64,000 bases of DNA from Tatumella ptyseos ATCC 33301 (GTDB lineage: Bacteria; Pseudomonadota; Gammaproteobacteria; Enterobacterales; Enterobacteriaceae), in NCBI RefSeq assembly GCF_000735525.1, contig NZ_JMPR01000038.1, positions 124,001 to 188,000 on the forward strand, written 5' to 3'. Of the stretch, positions 40,151 to 48,546 are shown in pieces (the first letter of the stretch is position 1; each line of letters begins with the position of its first letter). Both the position numbers and the translations under genes were made by a program. The notes below the pieces were generated by a model that saw nothing but the letters and a program-made list of their open reading frames with translations, was not told where the DNA came from and searched no databases.

Positions 40151-40225
40151 ATTCCGGCGCGGGGAGCTTTATCCTTACTCCCCGGTTAAATCCCACCTTC
40201 ACTTATTGACGCCGGAGCCTGATGC
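40151..40225 (+). promoter_or_regulatory. pyrC leader with possible SD-sequestering hairpin
   Basis: TCCGGCG (40153-40159) is complementary to CGCCGGA (40210-40216), which contains part of the pyrC ribosome site GCCGGAG. The loop holds a second hairpin GGGGAG/CTCCCC (about 40161-40183). In E. coli, pyrC translation is controlled by CTP-dependent choice of start site that includes or excludes such a hairpin. Same mechanism here is inferred. Confidence 0.45.
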
Positions 40226-41272
40226 ATGACTCTTCACCCAGATACAATCACTTTACGCCGCCCCGATGACTGGCATATTCATTTACGTGACGATGAAATG
40301 CTTAATACTGTCCTGCCGTATACCAGTGATGTTTTTGCACGGGCGATTGTCATGCCCAACCTGGTGCCGCCGGTCACTTCTGTTAGCGCAGCGAAAGCCT
40401 ATCGTGAACGTATCCTGGCAGCGACGCCAAAGGCACACCGCTTCCAGCCCCTGATGACCTGCTACCTGACCGACTCCCTGGACCCGGATGAAATTGAAAC
40501 CGGTTTTAAAGAGAAGGTATTTACGGCGGCTAAACTTTACCCGGCACATGCGACCACCAATTCCAGCCACGGTGTTACCAGTATTCAGCATATCGCTAAG
40601 GTACTGGAGCGCATGCAGGCTATCGGTATGCCATTGCTTATTCATGGTGAAGTGACCGATGCCCATATTGATATCTTCGACCGTGAAGCACAATTTATTG
40701 ACCAGGTCCTGATCCCGCTCCGCCGTCAGTTTCCTGAGCTGCGGATTGTGATGGAACATATTACCACCCGGGATGCGGCCCAGTTTGTCAGCAGTGAAAA
40801 ACAACATATTGCCGCGACTATCACACCGCAGCACCTGATGTTTAACCGTAACCATATGCTCAGCGGGGGGATCCGCCCGCATCTGTACTGTCTGCCTATT
40901 CTGAAACGTAATGTCCATCAGGAAGCGCTGCGTCAGGTTGTTGCCAGCGGGGATAGCCGTTTCTTCCTCGGAACAGATACGGCTCCTCACCTGCGCGGAC
41001 GCAAAGAATCGTCCTGCGGTTGCGCCGGGGTCTTTAATGCCCCGACAGCACTGTCAGCCTATGCCACTGTATTCGATGAACTGGGCGCTCTGCAGCACCT
41101 GGAAGCCTTCTGTTCACTGAACGGGCCGCAGTTCTACGGCTTACCGGTCAATACCGATACCGTCACACTGGTCCGTAAACCCTGGACCGTGCCGGAGACC
41201 ATCCCTGCCGGGGAAGATGTGCTGGTACCTTTCCTGGCCGGTGAAACCCTGAACTGGAGTGTAGAGGCCTGA
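40226..41272 (+). CDS. pyrC: Dihydroorotase PyrC
   Basis: Zinc enzyme that closes N-carbamoyl-aspartate to dihydroorotate in pyrimidine synthesis. The 348 aa length equals E. coli PyrC. Metal ligands are visible in WHIHLRD (16-22), the carboxylated lysine in [18 protein letters not shown] (about 102), LIHGEVTD (about 139), MEHITT (about 177) and FLGTDTAPH (Asp about 250). ATG 40226 is used; the ATG at 40222 is out of frame. Confidence 0.98.
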   Translation: MTLHPDTITLRRPDDWHIHLRDDEMLNTVLPYTSDVFARAIVMPNLVPPVTSVSAAKAYRERILAATPKAHRFQPLMTCYLTDSLDPDEIETGFKEKVFTAAKLYPAHATTNSSHGVTSIQHIAKVLERMQAIGMPLLIHGEVTDAHIDIFDREAQFIDQVLIPLRRQFPELRIVMEHITTRDAAQFVSSEKQHIAATITPQHLMFNRNHMLSGGIRPHLYCLPILKRNVHQEALRQVVASGDSRFFLGTDTAPHLRGRKESSCGCAGVFNAPTALSAYATVFDELGALQHLEAFCSLNGPQFYGLPVNTDTVTLVRKPWTVPETIPAGEDVLVPFLAGETLNWSVEA

Positions 41273-41285
41273 GAGCCGCCAGGGG

Positions 41286-41321
41286 TTGCATTTTCCGCCC
41301 AAACACTGTAAATACATACAG
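41286..41321 (+). promoter_or_regulatory. LexA (SOS) box over a sigma-70-like promoter
   Basis: CTGT-AAATACAT-ACAG at 41306-41321 has perfect LexA half-sites with the right 8-base spacer. A TTGCAT at 41286-41291 and TAAATA at 41309-41314, 17 bases apart, form a plausible promoter whose -10 lies inside the box, typical of SOS genes. E. coli dinI, an SOS gene, lies after pyrC, but no dinI frame is present here. Confidence 0.65.
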
Positions 41322-41324
41322 CAT

Positions 41325-41348
41325 AAACAGCCGCCACTGCGGCTGTTT
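41325..41348 (+). terminator. Perfect 10-bp hairpin after pyrC
   Basis: AAACAGCCGC (41325-41334) and GCGGCTGTTT (41339-41348) with a CACT loop. It probably ends pyrC mRNA. It would also be the first hairpin of the SOS-driven RNA. Confidence 0.65.
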
Positions 41349-41389
41349 AACCGATCATTTCAGTAACGATTAAGCGTGTCATGCGCCGT

Positions 41390-41415
41390 GCCGGGTGTCG
41401 CCATCCGGCTTTTTT
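41390..41415 (+). terminator. Intrinsic terminator before bssS region
   Basis: GCCGG (41390-41394) pairs with CCGGC (41405-41409), loop 10, followed by six T. Confidence 0.65.
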
Positions 41416-41628
41416 ATTCGTTTCAGCAACAGCGTGTCCTTAAGACTGGCCTGCAGCACCCGGGCGTAGCCCGATGCTAAAAGTCCGATAAAAAGCAGGC
41501 AGTTTTGTCTGACTGGCGACACCCTGCCGGGCTCTCCGGTAAACCGACTGTACTTCCTGTTCATTTTCCGGTAATCATTATCCCTGTCTCATATTCTTCG
41601 CGCTGAATAAGCGTGTTTTCAACAGTCA

Positions 41629-41637
41629 TGCTATACT
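41629..41637 (+). promoter_or_regulatory. bssS extended -10 promoter
   Basis: TGC immediately before TATACT (41632-41637) is a strong extended -10. No clear -35 is needed. The start would be near 41644, about 75 bases before bssS. AGGAGG precedes the bssS ATG. Confidence 0.6.
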
Positions 41638-41717
41638 GGATCCACCTTCTTTCCATCACAGAAGGCCGGATGTAAACCTCAACCTACACGTAGTCTAACG
41701 AGTAATCAGGAGGTTTT

Positions 41718-41972
41718 ATGGACAGAGAGAAAGATGTTATTCAGACCCATTCACTGGTCGGCTGGGATATCAGTACCGTTGATGTCTATGACGCCATGAT
41801 GATCCGCCTGCACTCATTATCATCAATGCAGCAAAGTGAAGAAGATGCCGATGTGGGCCCGACTTACTGGCTGACGACGGACGTCGCCCGGCAATTTATT
41901 TCGATTCTGGAAGCGGGTATCGCCAAAATAGAATCTGCCGAAAACAGTTTATCTTTACCGCTAAAACATTAA
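41718..41972 (+). CDS. bssS: Biofilm regulator BssS
   Basis: Small cytoplasmic protein of 84 aa, same length as E. coli BssS (YceP), which affects biofilm formation through indole and autoinducer-2 signalling by an unknown mechanism. The conserved blocks VIQTHSLVGWDISTVDVYDAMMIRLHSL and WLTTDVARQFISILEAGIAKIES are kept. The middle and C-terminus have drifted. It is monocistronic, with a CAGGCACCC/GGGTGCCTG hairpin after it (41985-42006). Confidence 0.93.
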   Translation: MDREKDVIQTHSLVGWDISTVDVYDAMMIRLHSLSSMQQSEEDADVGPTYWLTTDVARQFISILEAGIAKIESAENSLSLPLKH

Positions 41973-41984
41973 TCTCTCCTCTGA

Positions 41985-42006
41985 CAGGCACCCTGCCGGG
42001 TGCCTG
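41985..42006 (+). terminator. Hairpin after bssS
   Basis: CAGGCACCC and GGGTGCCTG form a 9-bp perfect stem with a 4-base loop, 13 bases after bssS. The downstream tract is only moderately T-rich. Confidence 0.5.
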
Positions 42007-42280
42007 CATCCTTTCCGTTTTCTCACCTGCAAGGCTATCGTGTTACCTGTCCTCAAAAGGTCGATGCATGCCCTTCTGTTAGTCAGTCCCCCTCCGTAAC
42101 GGTAACCTGAGAGGTACCGGTGTTCATCCTGAATGTACTCCGGGCACATCAGTCACCTGCACTACAACTGCACTGCAGGGGTAACAACCGGAGACGCTTT
42201 ATCCGCATTATTGCTTTTTTTATTCTCTACGCGGGTCTGCTATGCTGCTTTATCTGTCTTGATTCAGGAGCTCACAGGGA
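42007..42280 (+). promoter_or_regulatory. solA upstream region
   Basis: No gene. An extended -10, TGC-TATGCT (42238-42246), lies about 35 bases before solA. ACAGGG gives a weak ribosome site just before ATG 42281. Confidence 0.45.
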
Positions 42281-43399
42281 ATGATTTACGATCTGATCAT
42301 CGCCGGCAGCGGATCTGCCGGTGCGGCGGCCGGTTATTATGCCAGCAAGGCCGGTTTAAAGGTGCTGATGGTAGATGCCTTTCATCCGCCTCATACAGAA
42401 GGTGCCCACCACGGAAAGAACCGACTGATCCGCTACGCCTATGGCGAAGGTGAGAAATATGTCCCGCTGCTGCTGCGCAGTCAGCAGCTCTGGCAGCAGT
42501 TTGAAGCCGATGCCGGTGTCCGGCTGCTTCATCCCTGTGGCGTGCTGAATGCAGGCCCCCGGGACTCACTGTTTATGACAAGCCTGGCAGAAAGTGCTGA
42601 GCGTTGGTCACTGAATGTTGAACCTCTGACTCCGCAAGGGGTGGCCCGACGCTGGCCTGAGATTACGTTACCGGCCCATTTTGACGCTGTTTTTGAACCC
42701 GACGCCGGTTATCTGTCCAGTGAACTGGCCGTCGAACACTGGATCCGCCTTGCCCGTGAACAGGGGGCAGCACAGCTGTTTAACTGTCCGATAAAAAGTA
42801 TTTCCCGCGATGGCGACCTGCAGCAGGTGGTCACCGATGAGGGAACCTTCAGCGCGGCCCGGCTGCTCATCAGTATGGGAAGCCGGATCAACGATTTTGT
42901 TGCATCTCTGCCGGTCATCCAGACCCGGAAAGTCTTTGCCTGGTTCCAGGCGGATGGCCGTTACAGCGAAAATAATCATTTCCCGGGCTTCAGCATCGGT
43001 CTGGACGACGGCAGCCATTATTATGGATTTCCGGCGCAGGATAACGCGCTGAAAGTCGGTCGTCATGACGGGGGGCAGCCCGGGGTGTCAGATAATAAAG
43101 GCTTCCCTTTTGGCAGCTACCCTGAAGATGGCAGTGAATGTTTTGCCTTTCTGCGCCAATGTCTGCCCGGTGTCGGCGGCTGCCTGTACGGGGAAAGCTG
43201 CAGCTACGATAACTCCCCGGACGGGGATTTTATTATTGATACACTGCCGGATAACCCTGACTGCATGGTAATCACTGGTTTAAGCGGACATGGCTTCAAA
43301 TTCGCGCCACTGCTAGGTGAAATTGCGAGTGAATTTGCACAACAGGGCACATTACCGGACGGATTACGTCCTTTTTCGCTCAGCCGATTTACCCGCTAA
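42281..43399 (+). CDS. solA: N-methyl-L-tryptophan oxidase SolA
   Basis: Monomeric sarcosine-oxidase-type flavoenzyme that demethylates N-methyl amino acids, releasing formaldehyde and hydrogen peroxide. The 372 aa length equals E. coli SolA. The FAD fold is IIAGSGSAGAAAGYYASKAGLKVL (5-28). HHGKNRLIRYAYGEGEKYVP lines the active site. The covalent FAD cysteine is in GESCSYDNSPDGDF (about 307), and GLSGHGFKFAPLLGE closes the fold. Confidence 0.94.
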   Translation: MIYDLIIAGSGSAGAAAGYYASKAGLKVLMVDAFHPPHTEGAHHGKNRLIRYAYGEGEKYVPLLLRSQQLWQQFEADAGVRLLHPCGVLNAGPRDSLFMTSLAESAERWSLNVEPLTPQGVARRWPEITLPAHFDAVFEPDAGYLSSELAVEHWIRLAREQGAAQLFNCPIKSISRDGDLQQVVTDEGTFSAARLLISMGSRINDFVASLPVIQTRKVFAWFQADGRYSENNHFPGFSIGLDDGSHYYGFPAQDNALKVGRHDGGQPGVSDNKGFPFGSYPEDGSECFAFLRQCLPGVGGCLYGESCSYDNSPDGDFIIDTLPDNPDCMVITGLSGHGFKFAPLLGEIASEFAQQGTLPDGLRPFSLSRFTR

Positions 43400-43449
43400 T
43401 CTGACGTCCGTCGTTTTCATTTCCCGGGGGTAACTGTCACCCCGGGTCA

Positions 43450-43489
43450 CTGTCATCATTTCTTTATAAAATCGTCATATGACTGTCAC
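43450..43489 (+). promoter_or_regulatory. Tandem Pho boxes upstream of the phosphatase
   Basis: Heptamers at 11-base spacing: CTGTCAT (43450), TCTTTAT (43461), TCGTCAT (43472), CTGTCAC (43483). The last pair, TCGTCAT-ATGA-CTGTCAC, is close to the PhoB consensus CTGTCAT-AWAW-CTGTCAY. A TTAATA -10-like sequence follows at about 43495. The gene downstream (43548) is a predicted phosphatase, so Pho control makes sense. Confidence 0.7.
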
Positions 43490-43547
43490 CGCTGCTTAAT
43501 AGCATCCCTGCTGCTTCTGCCATTCGGATCCTATTAAGGTCAGACTA

Positions 43548-45281
43548 ATGAAAAAGCCAGACAGTAAACAACCTGAAAACACAGAAAAATCTCCCTCCGC
43601 AGAAGGTATGACGCCGGATAATCCGGCCCGCCGCCGCTTCCTGGCCGGGGCTTCTGTGCTTGGCCTCAGTTCCGGTATTCTGCCGATGGCAAATGCTGCC
43701 ACAGGGACGGAAGGCTGCACAGATACCCGGCATTTGTTGAGTAAGCTGCCGCGAAAAGAGCAGGATCTTTTACTGCGTAAACATATCCGCAATGTGGTCG
43801 TTATCTACGCAGAAAACCGCAGTTTCAATAACCTGTTTGCCAATTTCCCGGGTGTACAGCAACCTTTGTCATCCCTGAAACCTGAAGCGCTCCGGCAACG
43901 TGATCGTAACGGAGAGTTACTTCCTCACCTGCCTCCGGTCTGGACAGGCCTGGTCCCGCATGAACAAACGGTTAACCATACCCGTTACCAGGTACCGGAA
44001 AATGCTGACTACATGCAACAACTGCCTAACCAGCCATTTGCCCTGAAAGGCCCCGGTGGTGAGGCCCTGCCTCAGGGAGTGGTTACCCGGGATTTATGGC
44101 ATGTGTTTTATCAGAATCAGATGCAGATCAACGGCGGAAAGAACGACAAATTCGTCGCCTGGGCAGATTCCGGTGCGCTGACGATGGGATATTATGGAGA
44201 CAGCGCCTGGAATATGCGGCTGTGGAACCTGGCCCGGGAATACACACTTTGCGATAACTTCTTCCAGGGAGCCTTTGGCGGATCGTTCCTCAATCACCAG
44301 TATCTGGTTTCTGCCCGGCCACCGGTTTATCCGGACGTTCATCACTCTCCCGCCAAAGGTAAGGTGGCCACACTGATGAGTGATGACCCGGCGGATCCCC
44401 GCCTGAAACCGCTGGACGACTCGCCGGCCAGCGCTCTTGACGGGATCCCCCGCTTCGGGCCAAGCCAGATAACCCCTGACGGATTTGCCGTCAATACGAT
44501 GTTGCCACCGTACTGGCCATCAGGCAGCCGTGATAAAACAGACCCGGCACTGGCTGACAGTTCATCACCGAATACACTGCCGCCACAGACCCATACACAT
44601 ATCGGTAACCTGTTGTCAGACAAGAATATCGACTGGGCCTGGTATGCCGGTGGCTGGCAGTTTGCTGTTGATGGTAAAAAAGACAGTAACGATTTCCCTG
44701 CCCGTCCTGACTTCCAGCTCCACCACCAGCCGTTAAACTATTTTGCGGATCTGGGGCCGGGGCATCCGGAAAATCGTCGCCAGCATCTGCGGGACGGTGG
44801 GCTGGGTGATACCGCAGAGACTAATAAATTCCTGGCGGATGTTGATGCAGGAAAACTGCCTCCGGTGACCTTCTATAAACCGCAGGGTAACCTGAATATG
44901 CATGCCGGATATTCGGATGTGGAGTCAGGGGATCGCCATATCGCCCATATTGTCGACCGGCTGCAGCAAGGTCCGCAATGGGAAAACACCCTGGTGGTGA
45001 TTACTTTTGATGAAAATGGTGGCTGGTGGGATCACGTGGCTCCACCGAAAGGCGACCGTTGGGGACCCGGCACCCGCATTCCGGCCCTGGTGATTTCGCC
45101 TTATGCACGTAAAGGCCATGTTGAGCATACTCAATATGATACCGGTTCAGTGCTGCGATTAATCAGTCGCGTCTATGATCTTCCGGTGTTACCGGGGCTG
45201 AAACTGCGTGATGAATCGCTGCAGAAACACGGACATCCGCCAATGGGTGACCTGACCGAAGTCCTGGAGTTTCCAGCCTGA
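43548..45281 (+). CDS. Tat-exported phosphoesterase, AcpA-type acid phosphatase
   Basis: 577 aa protein of the phosphoesterase family that includes Francisella AcpA and bacterial phospholipases C. A twin-arginine signal ARRRFLAGA (27-35) and hydrophobic stretch to about 50 indicate folded export to the periplasm. Family motifs are YAENRSFNNLF (87-97), GAFGGSFLNHQYLV, and TFDENGGWWDHVAPP (about 486-500) with metal-binding Asp/Glu/His. The length and lack of a C-terminal phospholipase domain favour an acid phosphatase over a phospholipase C, but the substrate is not proven. AAGG lies eight bases before the ATG. Tandem Pho boxes upstream imply phosphate-starvation control. Confidence 0.85.
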   Translation: MKKPDSKQPENTEKSPSAEGMTPDNPARRRFLAGASVLGLSSGILPMANAATGTEGCTDTRHLLSKLPRKEQDLLLRKHIRNVVVIYAENRSFNNLFANFPGVQQPLSSLKPEALRQRDRNGELLPHLPPVWTGLVPHEQTVNHTRYQVPENADYMQQLPNQPFALKGPGGEALPQGVVTRDLWHVFYQNQMQINGGKNDKFVAWADSGALTMGYYGDSAWNMRLWNLAREYTLCDNFFQGAFGGSFLNHQYLVSARPPVYPDVHHSPAKGKVATLMSDDPADPRLKPLDDSPASALDGIPRFGPSQITPDGFAVNTMLPPYWPSGSRDKTDPALADSSSPNTLPPQTHTHIGNLLSDKNIDWAWYAGGWQFAVDGKKDSNDFPARPDFQLHHQPLNYFADLGPGHPENRRQHLRDGGLGDTAETNKFLADVDAGKLPPVTFYKPQGNLNMHAGYSDVESGDRHIAHIVDRLQQGPQWENTLVVITFDENGGWWDHVAPPKGDRWGPGTRIPALVISPYARKGHVEHTQYDTGSVLRLISRVYDLPVLPGLKLRDESLQKHGHPPMGDLTEVLEFPA

Positions 45282-45296
45282 ACCTGCCGGTGATGG

Positions 45297-45326
45297 AAAA
45301 AAGCCTGACAATGTCAGGCTTTTTCT
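45297..45326. terminator. Bidirectional terminator between phosphatase gene and trhO
   Basis: AAAAAGCCTGAC-AAT-GTCAGGCTTTTT: the stem is flanked by A and T runs on both sides, so it can serve both converging genes. Confidence 0.92.
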
Positions 45327-45327
45327 G

Positions 45328-46386
45328 TTATTCCCCGCCGTCTTTGACCGGCTGTGGGATTGTCATCCGTAACACACCGCGGGATTTATTAAAGATTTTG
45401 TTACTGGTTTCACGGCCGGCACGGCGTAACCGCTGTTCTTCCGGCGGAAGCTGCGATTCTTCCATACACATCGGGCTGCAGCAGCCATGATATTTTTCTG
45501 CACAGGCCGGGCACTGAATAAACAGCAGATGGCAACCGTCATTAATGCAGTTCACATGCGTATCACAGGAAGCACCACACTGATGACAATGGGCTAAAAC
45601 ATCGTCAGAGATCCGCTCGCCCATCCGCTCATCAAAGACAAAGTTTTTACCTTTGAAGCGGACCGGTAGCCCCTGCTCGCGAGCACGGCGGGTATATTCA
45701 ATGATACCCCCTTCGATATGATAGACATTATCGAAACCACTGTGACGCATCCAGGCACTGGCTTTTTCGCAACGTATTCCACCGGTGCAATACATGACAA
45801 TTTTTTTGTCTTTTTGCTGCTCCAGCATCTCCACGGCCATCGGTAACTGATCACGGAAGGTATCTGCAGGGATTTCCAGCGCATTGTCGAAATGACCCAC
45901 TTCAAACTCATAGTGGTTACGCATATCTACAAAAACCGCATCCGGATCGTCCAGCATCTGATTGACCTCATCTGCTTTCAGGTATTCGCCGACATCCGCC
46001 GCATCAAAGGATTCATCTTCAATACCATCAGCCACAATACGTTCACGCACTTTGAGGCGCAAAACCCAGAAGGATTTACCATCATCATCCAAAGCGATGT
46101 TCATACGCAGTTGATTCAGGGCCGGGTCGAAATCATACAGCGCCTGCTTCATCGCTTCATAGCGGCTTTGCGGAACACTGATCTGAGCATTAATGCCTTC
46201 ACGGGCGACATAAATACGACCGAAAACCTTCATCTCCGTCAGCATCAGATAGAGCTTATCGCGAAACGCCTGCGGGTCTTCAATTCGGAAATATTTGTAA
46301 AAGGATACCGTAGTGCGTGGCTCGGTTTCGGCGAGCATCCGCTCTTTAAGTTCTTTATTGGAAACAAGATTGTGTAACACTGGCAT
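45328..46386 (-). CDS. trhO: tRNA uridine 5-oxyacetic acid hydroxylase TrhO (YceA)
   Basis: Rhodanese-type protein that hydroxylates U34 of tRNA using oxygen. The 352 aa protein has SFYKYFRI, the acylphosphatase-like N-terminal part, the rhodanese active site [15 protein letters not shown] with its cysteine, [15 protein letters not shown], and cysteine clusters CHQCGASC and [13 protein letters not shown] prefer ATG 46386 (MPVLHN), with AGGA eight bases upstream; the ATG at 46395 has a crowded ribosome site. Confidence 0.94.
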   Translation of the reverse strand: MPVLHNLVSNKELKERMLAETEPRTTVSFYKYFRIEDPQAFRDKLYLMLTEMKVFGRIYVAREGINAQISVPQSRYEAMKQALYDFDPALNQLRMNIALDDDGKSFWVLRLKVRERIVADGIEDESFDAADVGEYLKADEVNQMLDDPDAVFVDMRNHYEFEVGHFDNALEIPADTFRDQLPMAVEMLEQQKDKKIVMYCTGGIRCEKASAWMRHSGFDNVYHIEGGIIEYTRRAREQGLPVRFKGKNFVFDERMGERISDDVLAHCHQCGASCDTHVNCINDGCHLLFIQCPACAEKYHGCCSPMCMEESQLPPEEQRLRRAGRETSNKIFNKSRGVLRMTIPQPVKDGGE

Positions 46387-46622
46387 GGTGTTCATTCCTG
46401 TGAGTTATACTGAATTCTGAAGGGGCAATATCATACCCGAATTATCTCCCCGGAAAAACGATAGCTCTGCAGTGTTTTCACTGCACAGGATAAAAAACAG
46501 CGTAAAATCACCGCAAACAGGATATAACATTTTAGATAATGTTAAAAAATGGCACAATAACAGGAAAATTGTAGAGAGGAACCTTCTCTGCCCGGGAAAT
46601 GGAATGTGGGAAAAACAATAAA

Positions 46623-47546
46623 ATGACACAATTGCCTGAATTTAATCGCAGCCTTCTTCATCCCCGTTACTGGCTTACATGGCTGGGTATTGGATTGCTC
46701 TATTTGATCGTACTTTTGCCCTATCCTGTGCTCAACTTTTTGGGAACGAATCTGGGACGGATGTCGATGCGCTTTCTGAAAAGCCGTGTTGCCATTGCCC
46801 GACGTAATCTCGAACTCTGTTTTCCTGAAATGCCGGAAGCTGATCGCCAGGCGCTGTTGCGGCATAATTTCGAATCGGTCGGGATGGGGCTGATGGAAAC
46901 CGGAATGGCCTGGTTCTGGCCGGACTGGCGGATTAAAAAATGGTTCGCCGTTTCCGGCCTGGAACACATCGATAAGGCACTTCACGATAAGCGCGGTGTA
47001 TTACTGATTGGTATTCATTTTCTGACGCTGGAACTGGGCGCCCGTATTTTTGGTATCTACAACCCGGGTATTGGTGTCTACCGGCCACACGATAACCGGC
47101 TGCTGGACTGGCTGCAGACCTATGGCCGGATGCGTTCCAATAAATCGATGCTGGACCGCAAAGATATTAAAGGGATGATCCGCGCGCTGAAAAGTAACGA
47201 CATTATCTGGTATGCCCCCGACCATGATTATGGTCCCCGCGCCAGCGTGTTTGCGCCCCTGTTTGCCGTGGATAAAGCCGCGACGACCCGTGGCAGCTAT
47301 ATGCTGATCCGCACCAGCCATCCGGCGGTGATCCCGTTTGTTCCCCGCCGACTACCCAACGGGCGGGGTTATGAAATGGTGATCCTACCCGACGCCAGCG
47401 ATAATATGCCGCTGGCCGATGAACTGGCTACGGCTGCCCGTATGAACCAGATTGTGGAAGAAGGCATTCTGCTGGCACCTGACCAGTACATGTGGCTGCA
47501 CCGCCGCTTTAAGACACGCCCTGAAGGGGAACCGTCACTCTACTGA
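46623..47546 (+). CDS. lpxL: Lipid A lauroyltransferase LpxL
   Basis: Inner-membrane acyltransferase adding laurate to Kdo2-lipid IVA. From ATG 46623 the product is 307 aa (E. coli 306) and begins [22 protein letters not shown]. One N-terminal membrane helix is followed by the catalytic HX4E-type motif in [15 protein letters not shown] (about 131) and conserved [37 protein letters not shown] and [14 protein letters not shown]. The frame is open back to 46599, but the added residues do not fit the family. Confidence 0.96.
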   Translation: MTQLPEFNRSLLHPRYWLTWLGIGLLYLIVLLPYPVLNFLGTNLGRMSMRFLKSRVAIARRNLELCFPEMPEADRQALLRHNFESVGMGLMETGMAWFWPDWRIKKWFAVSGLEHIDKALHDKRGVLLIGIHFLTLELGARIFGIYNPGIGVYRPHDNRLLDWLQTYGRMRSNKSMLDRKDIKGMIRALKSNDIIWYAPDHDYGPRASVFAPLFAVDKAATTRGSYMLIRTSHPAVIPFVPRRLPNGRGYEMVILPDASDNMPLADELATAARMNQIVEEGILLAPDQYMWLHRRFKTRPEGEPSLY

Positions 47547-47672
47547 TCTCCCACGGCCCCCGGTATTTTCCTGACCCGCCGGGGGCGATATTAATTTTCC
47601 CCTTCCCCTTTATCCCTGACTGATTTGATCTATGCTTTAGGTTTCTGCCGACATAACCGGAGCACTCACTAT

Positions 47673-48068
47673 ATGGATCTATACACCACATTGCCGGAAG
47701 CCATTGAAGCCGCCCGGGAAGCATTTCTGGCTAACTCTCCGGATGCTGAGAGCGAACCGGATATCCGACAGTTTTCCCTGCAAAAATACGTAATGCAGGA
47801 AGGCGAACCCCGCTGGCAGGCAGAGTTTTCTGGCGAAGAAGATACAGAAGAGGGTGAGTGTCTGCCCTTGTTGTTCGATGAAGCCGCTCAGTCCGTCTGG
47901 GACGGGGATTTTGACCCGCAGGAACTGCTCCAGGAGTGGTCAGAAGAAGATACCCTGCACGAATGGGATGATGGTGAATTTCAGCTCTCTCCGCCGACCG
48001 ATACCGAAGAAGGACTGCGTGCCGCCGAAGAATGGACGGATGATGACAGCGAAACTGAACGCTGGTAA
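47673..48068 (+). CDS. msyB: Acidic protein MsyB
   Basis: Very acidic cytoplasmic protein, 131 aa from ATG 47673, aligned with E. coli MsyB (124 aa), which was found as a multicopy suppressor of secretion defects. Shared blocks are YTTLPEAIEAAREAFLA, FSLQKYVMQEGEPRWQ, GECLPLLFDEAAQSVWDGDFD, and NTLHEWD-like TLHEWDDGEFQL near the end. Its biochemical role is unclear. The longer frame from 47625 is not supported. Confidence 0.93.
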   Translation: MDLYTTLPEAIEAAREAFLANSPDAESEPDIRQFSLQKYVMQEGEPRWQAEFSGEEDTEEGECLPLLFDEAAQSVWDGDFDPQELLQEWSEEDTLHEWDDGEFQLSPPTDTEEGLRAAEEWTDDDSETERW

Positions 48069-48085
48069 CTGCGGCGTCACTTTAC

Positions 48086-48313
48086 TCAGTCATAACTGCC
48101 ATGTTTCGCATCCACCGGTAACAACAGCGTGTCGACGATGAGGGATAACGGCAGGTCAAGCACCGTCAGATAGCGCCACGCCCCCTCCCGCATATCCCAC
48201 TGAACACCGGGATAATACTGATGGCCGTTTCCCTGACCGGGAACCGTCCGGCTGATAATGCTGCCGCAACCCGTCAGCATTATCACGCTGGCGGTTAATA
48301 ATAAAAATTTCAT
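48086..48313 (-). CDS. yceK: Lipoprotein YceK
   Basis: Small predicted outer-membrane lipoprotein, 75 aa, same length as E. coli YceK. The signal peptide MKFLLLTASVIMLTGC has lipobox LTGC with the cysteine at residue 16. GSIISRTVPGQGNGHQYYPGVQW and LDLPLSLIVDTLLLP are conserved. It is convergent with msyB, 17 bases apart. Function unknown. Confidence 0.94.
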   Translation of the reverse strand: MKFLLLTASVIMLTGCGSIISRTVPGQGNGHQYYPGVQWDMREGAWRYLTVLDLPLSLIVDTLLLPVDAKHGSYD

Positions 48314-48499
48314 TGTTTCTGCAACCTGTGCGCGTTAACAAACCGGTGCCTAGTCTAGCTTGTTTTTAGTCATACTACGGATAAGGATCCCGCCGTTTTT
48401 TGTCAGTTTTTTGTTAAGTCTCTGCCGGTGCGCAAAATTCCCCCCGATCTGACGCCTCCTGCCGGTTCTCTCTGACAACCCGGGGACTGTTATACCGGT

Positions 48500-48532
48500 A
48501 AAAAAAACCTCCATCATCATGAGGGAGGTTTT
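48500..48532 (-). terminator. Intrinsic terminator after opgH
   Basis: AAAACCTCC (about 48504-48512) pairs with GGAGGTTTT (48524-48532). On the minus strand the stem is followed by a run of T. It closes opgGH. Confidence 0.85.
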
Positions 48533-48546
48533 CAGGAGGAAAGCGA

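Larger units (their letters stand above)
41322..41415 (+). ncRNA. Putative short SOS-controlled transcript
   Basis: From the LexA-overlapped promoter to the T run at 41415 lie about 94 bases with two hairpins. The only frame (ATG 41381, about 20 codons) runs through the terminator, so coding is unlikely. It may be a small RNA, or only the promoter and terminator left after loss of dinI. Confidence 0.3.

Noticed and set aside
41379-41564. 61-codon minus-strand frame, considered as a dinI-replacing SOS gene.
   Set aside because: It has no ribosome site, reads across the terminator, and does not resemble DinI.
42297-42569. 90-codon frame opposite solA and similar antisense frames in other genes.
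   Set aside because: Shadows of well-supported genes, with no independent evidence.
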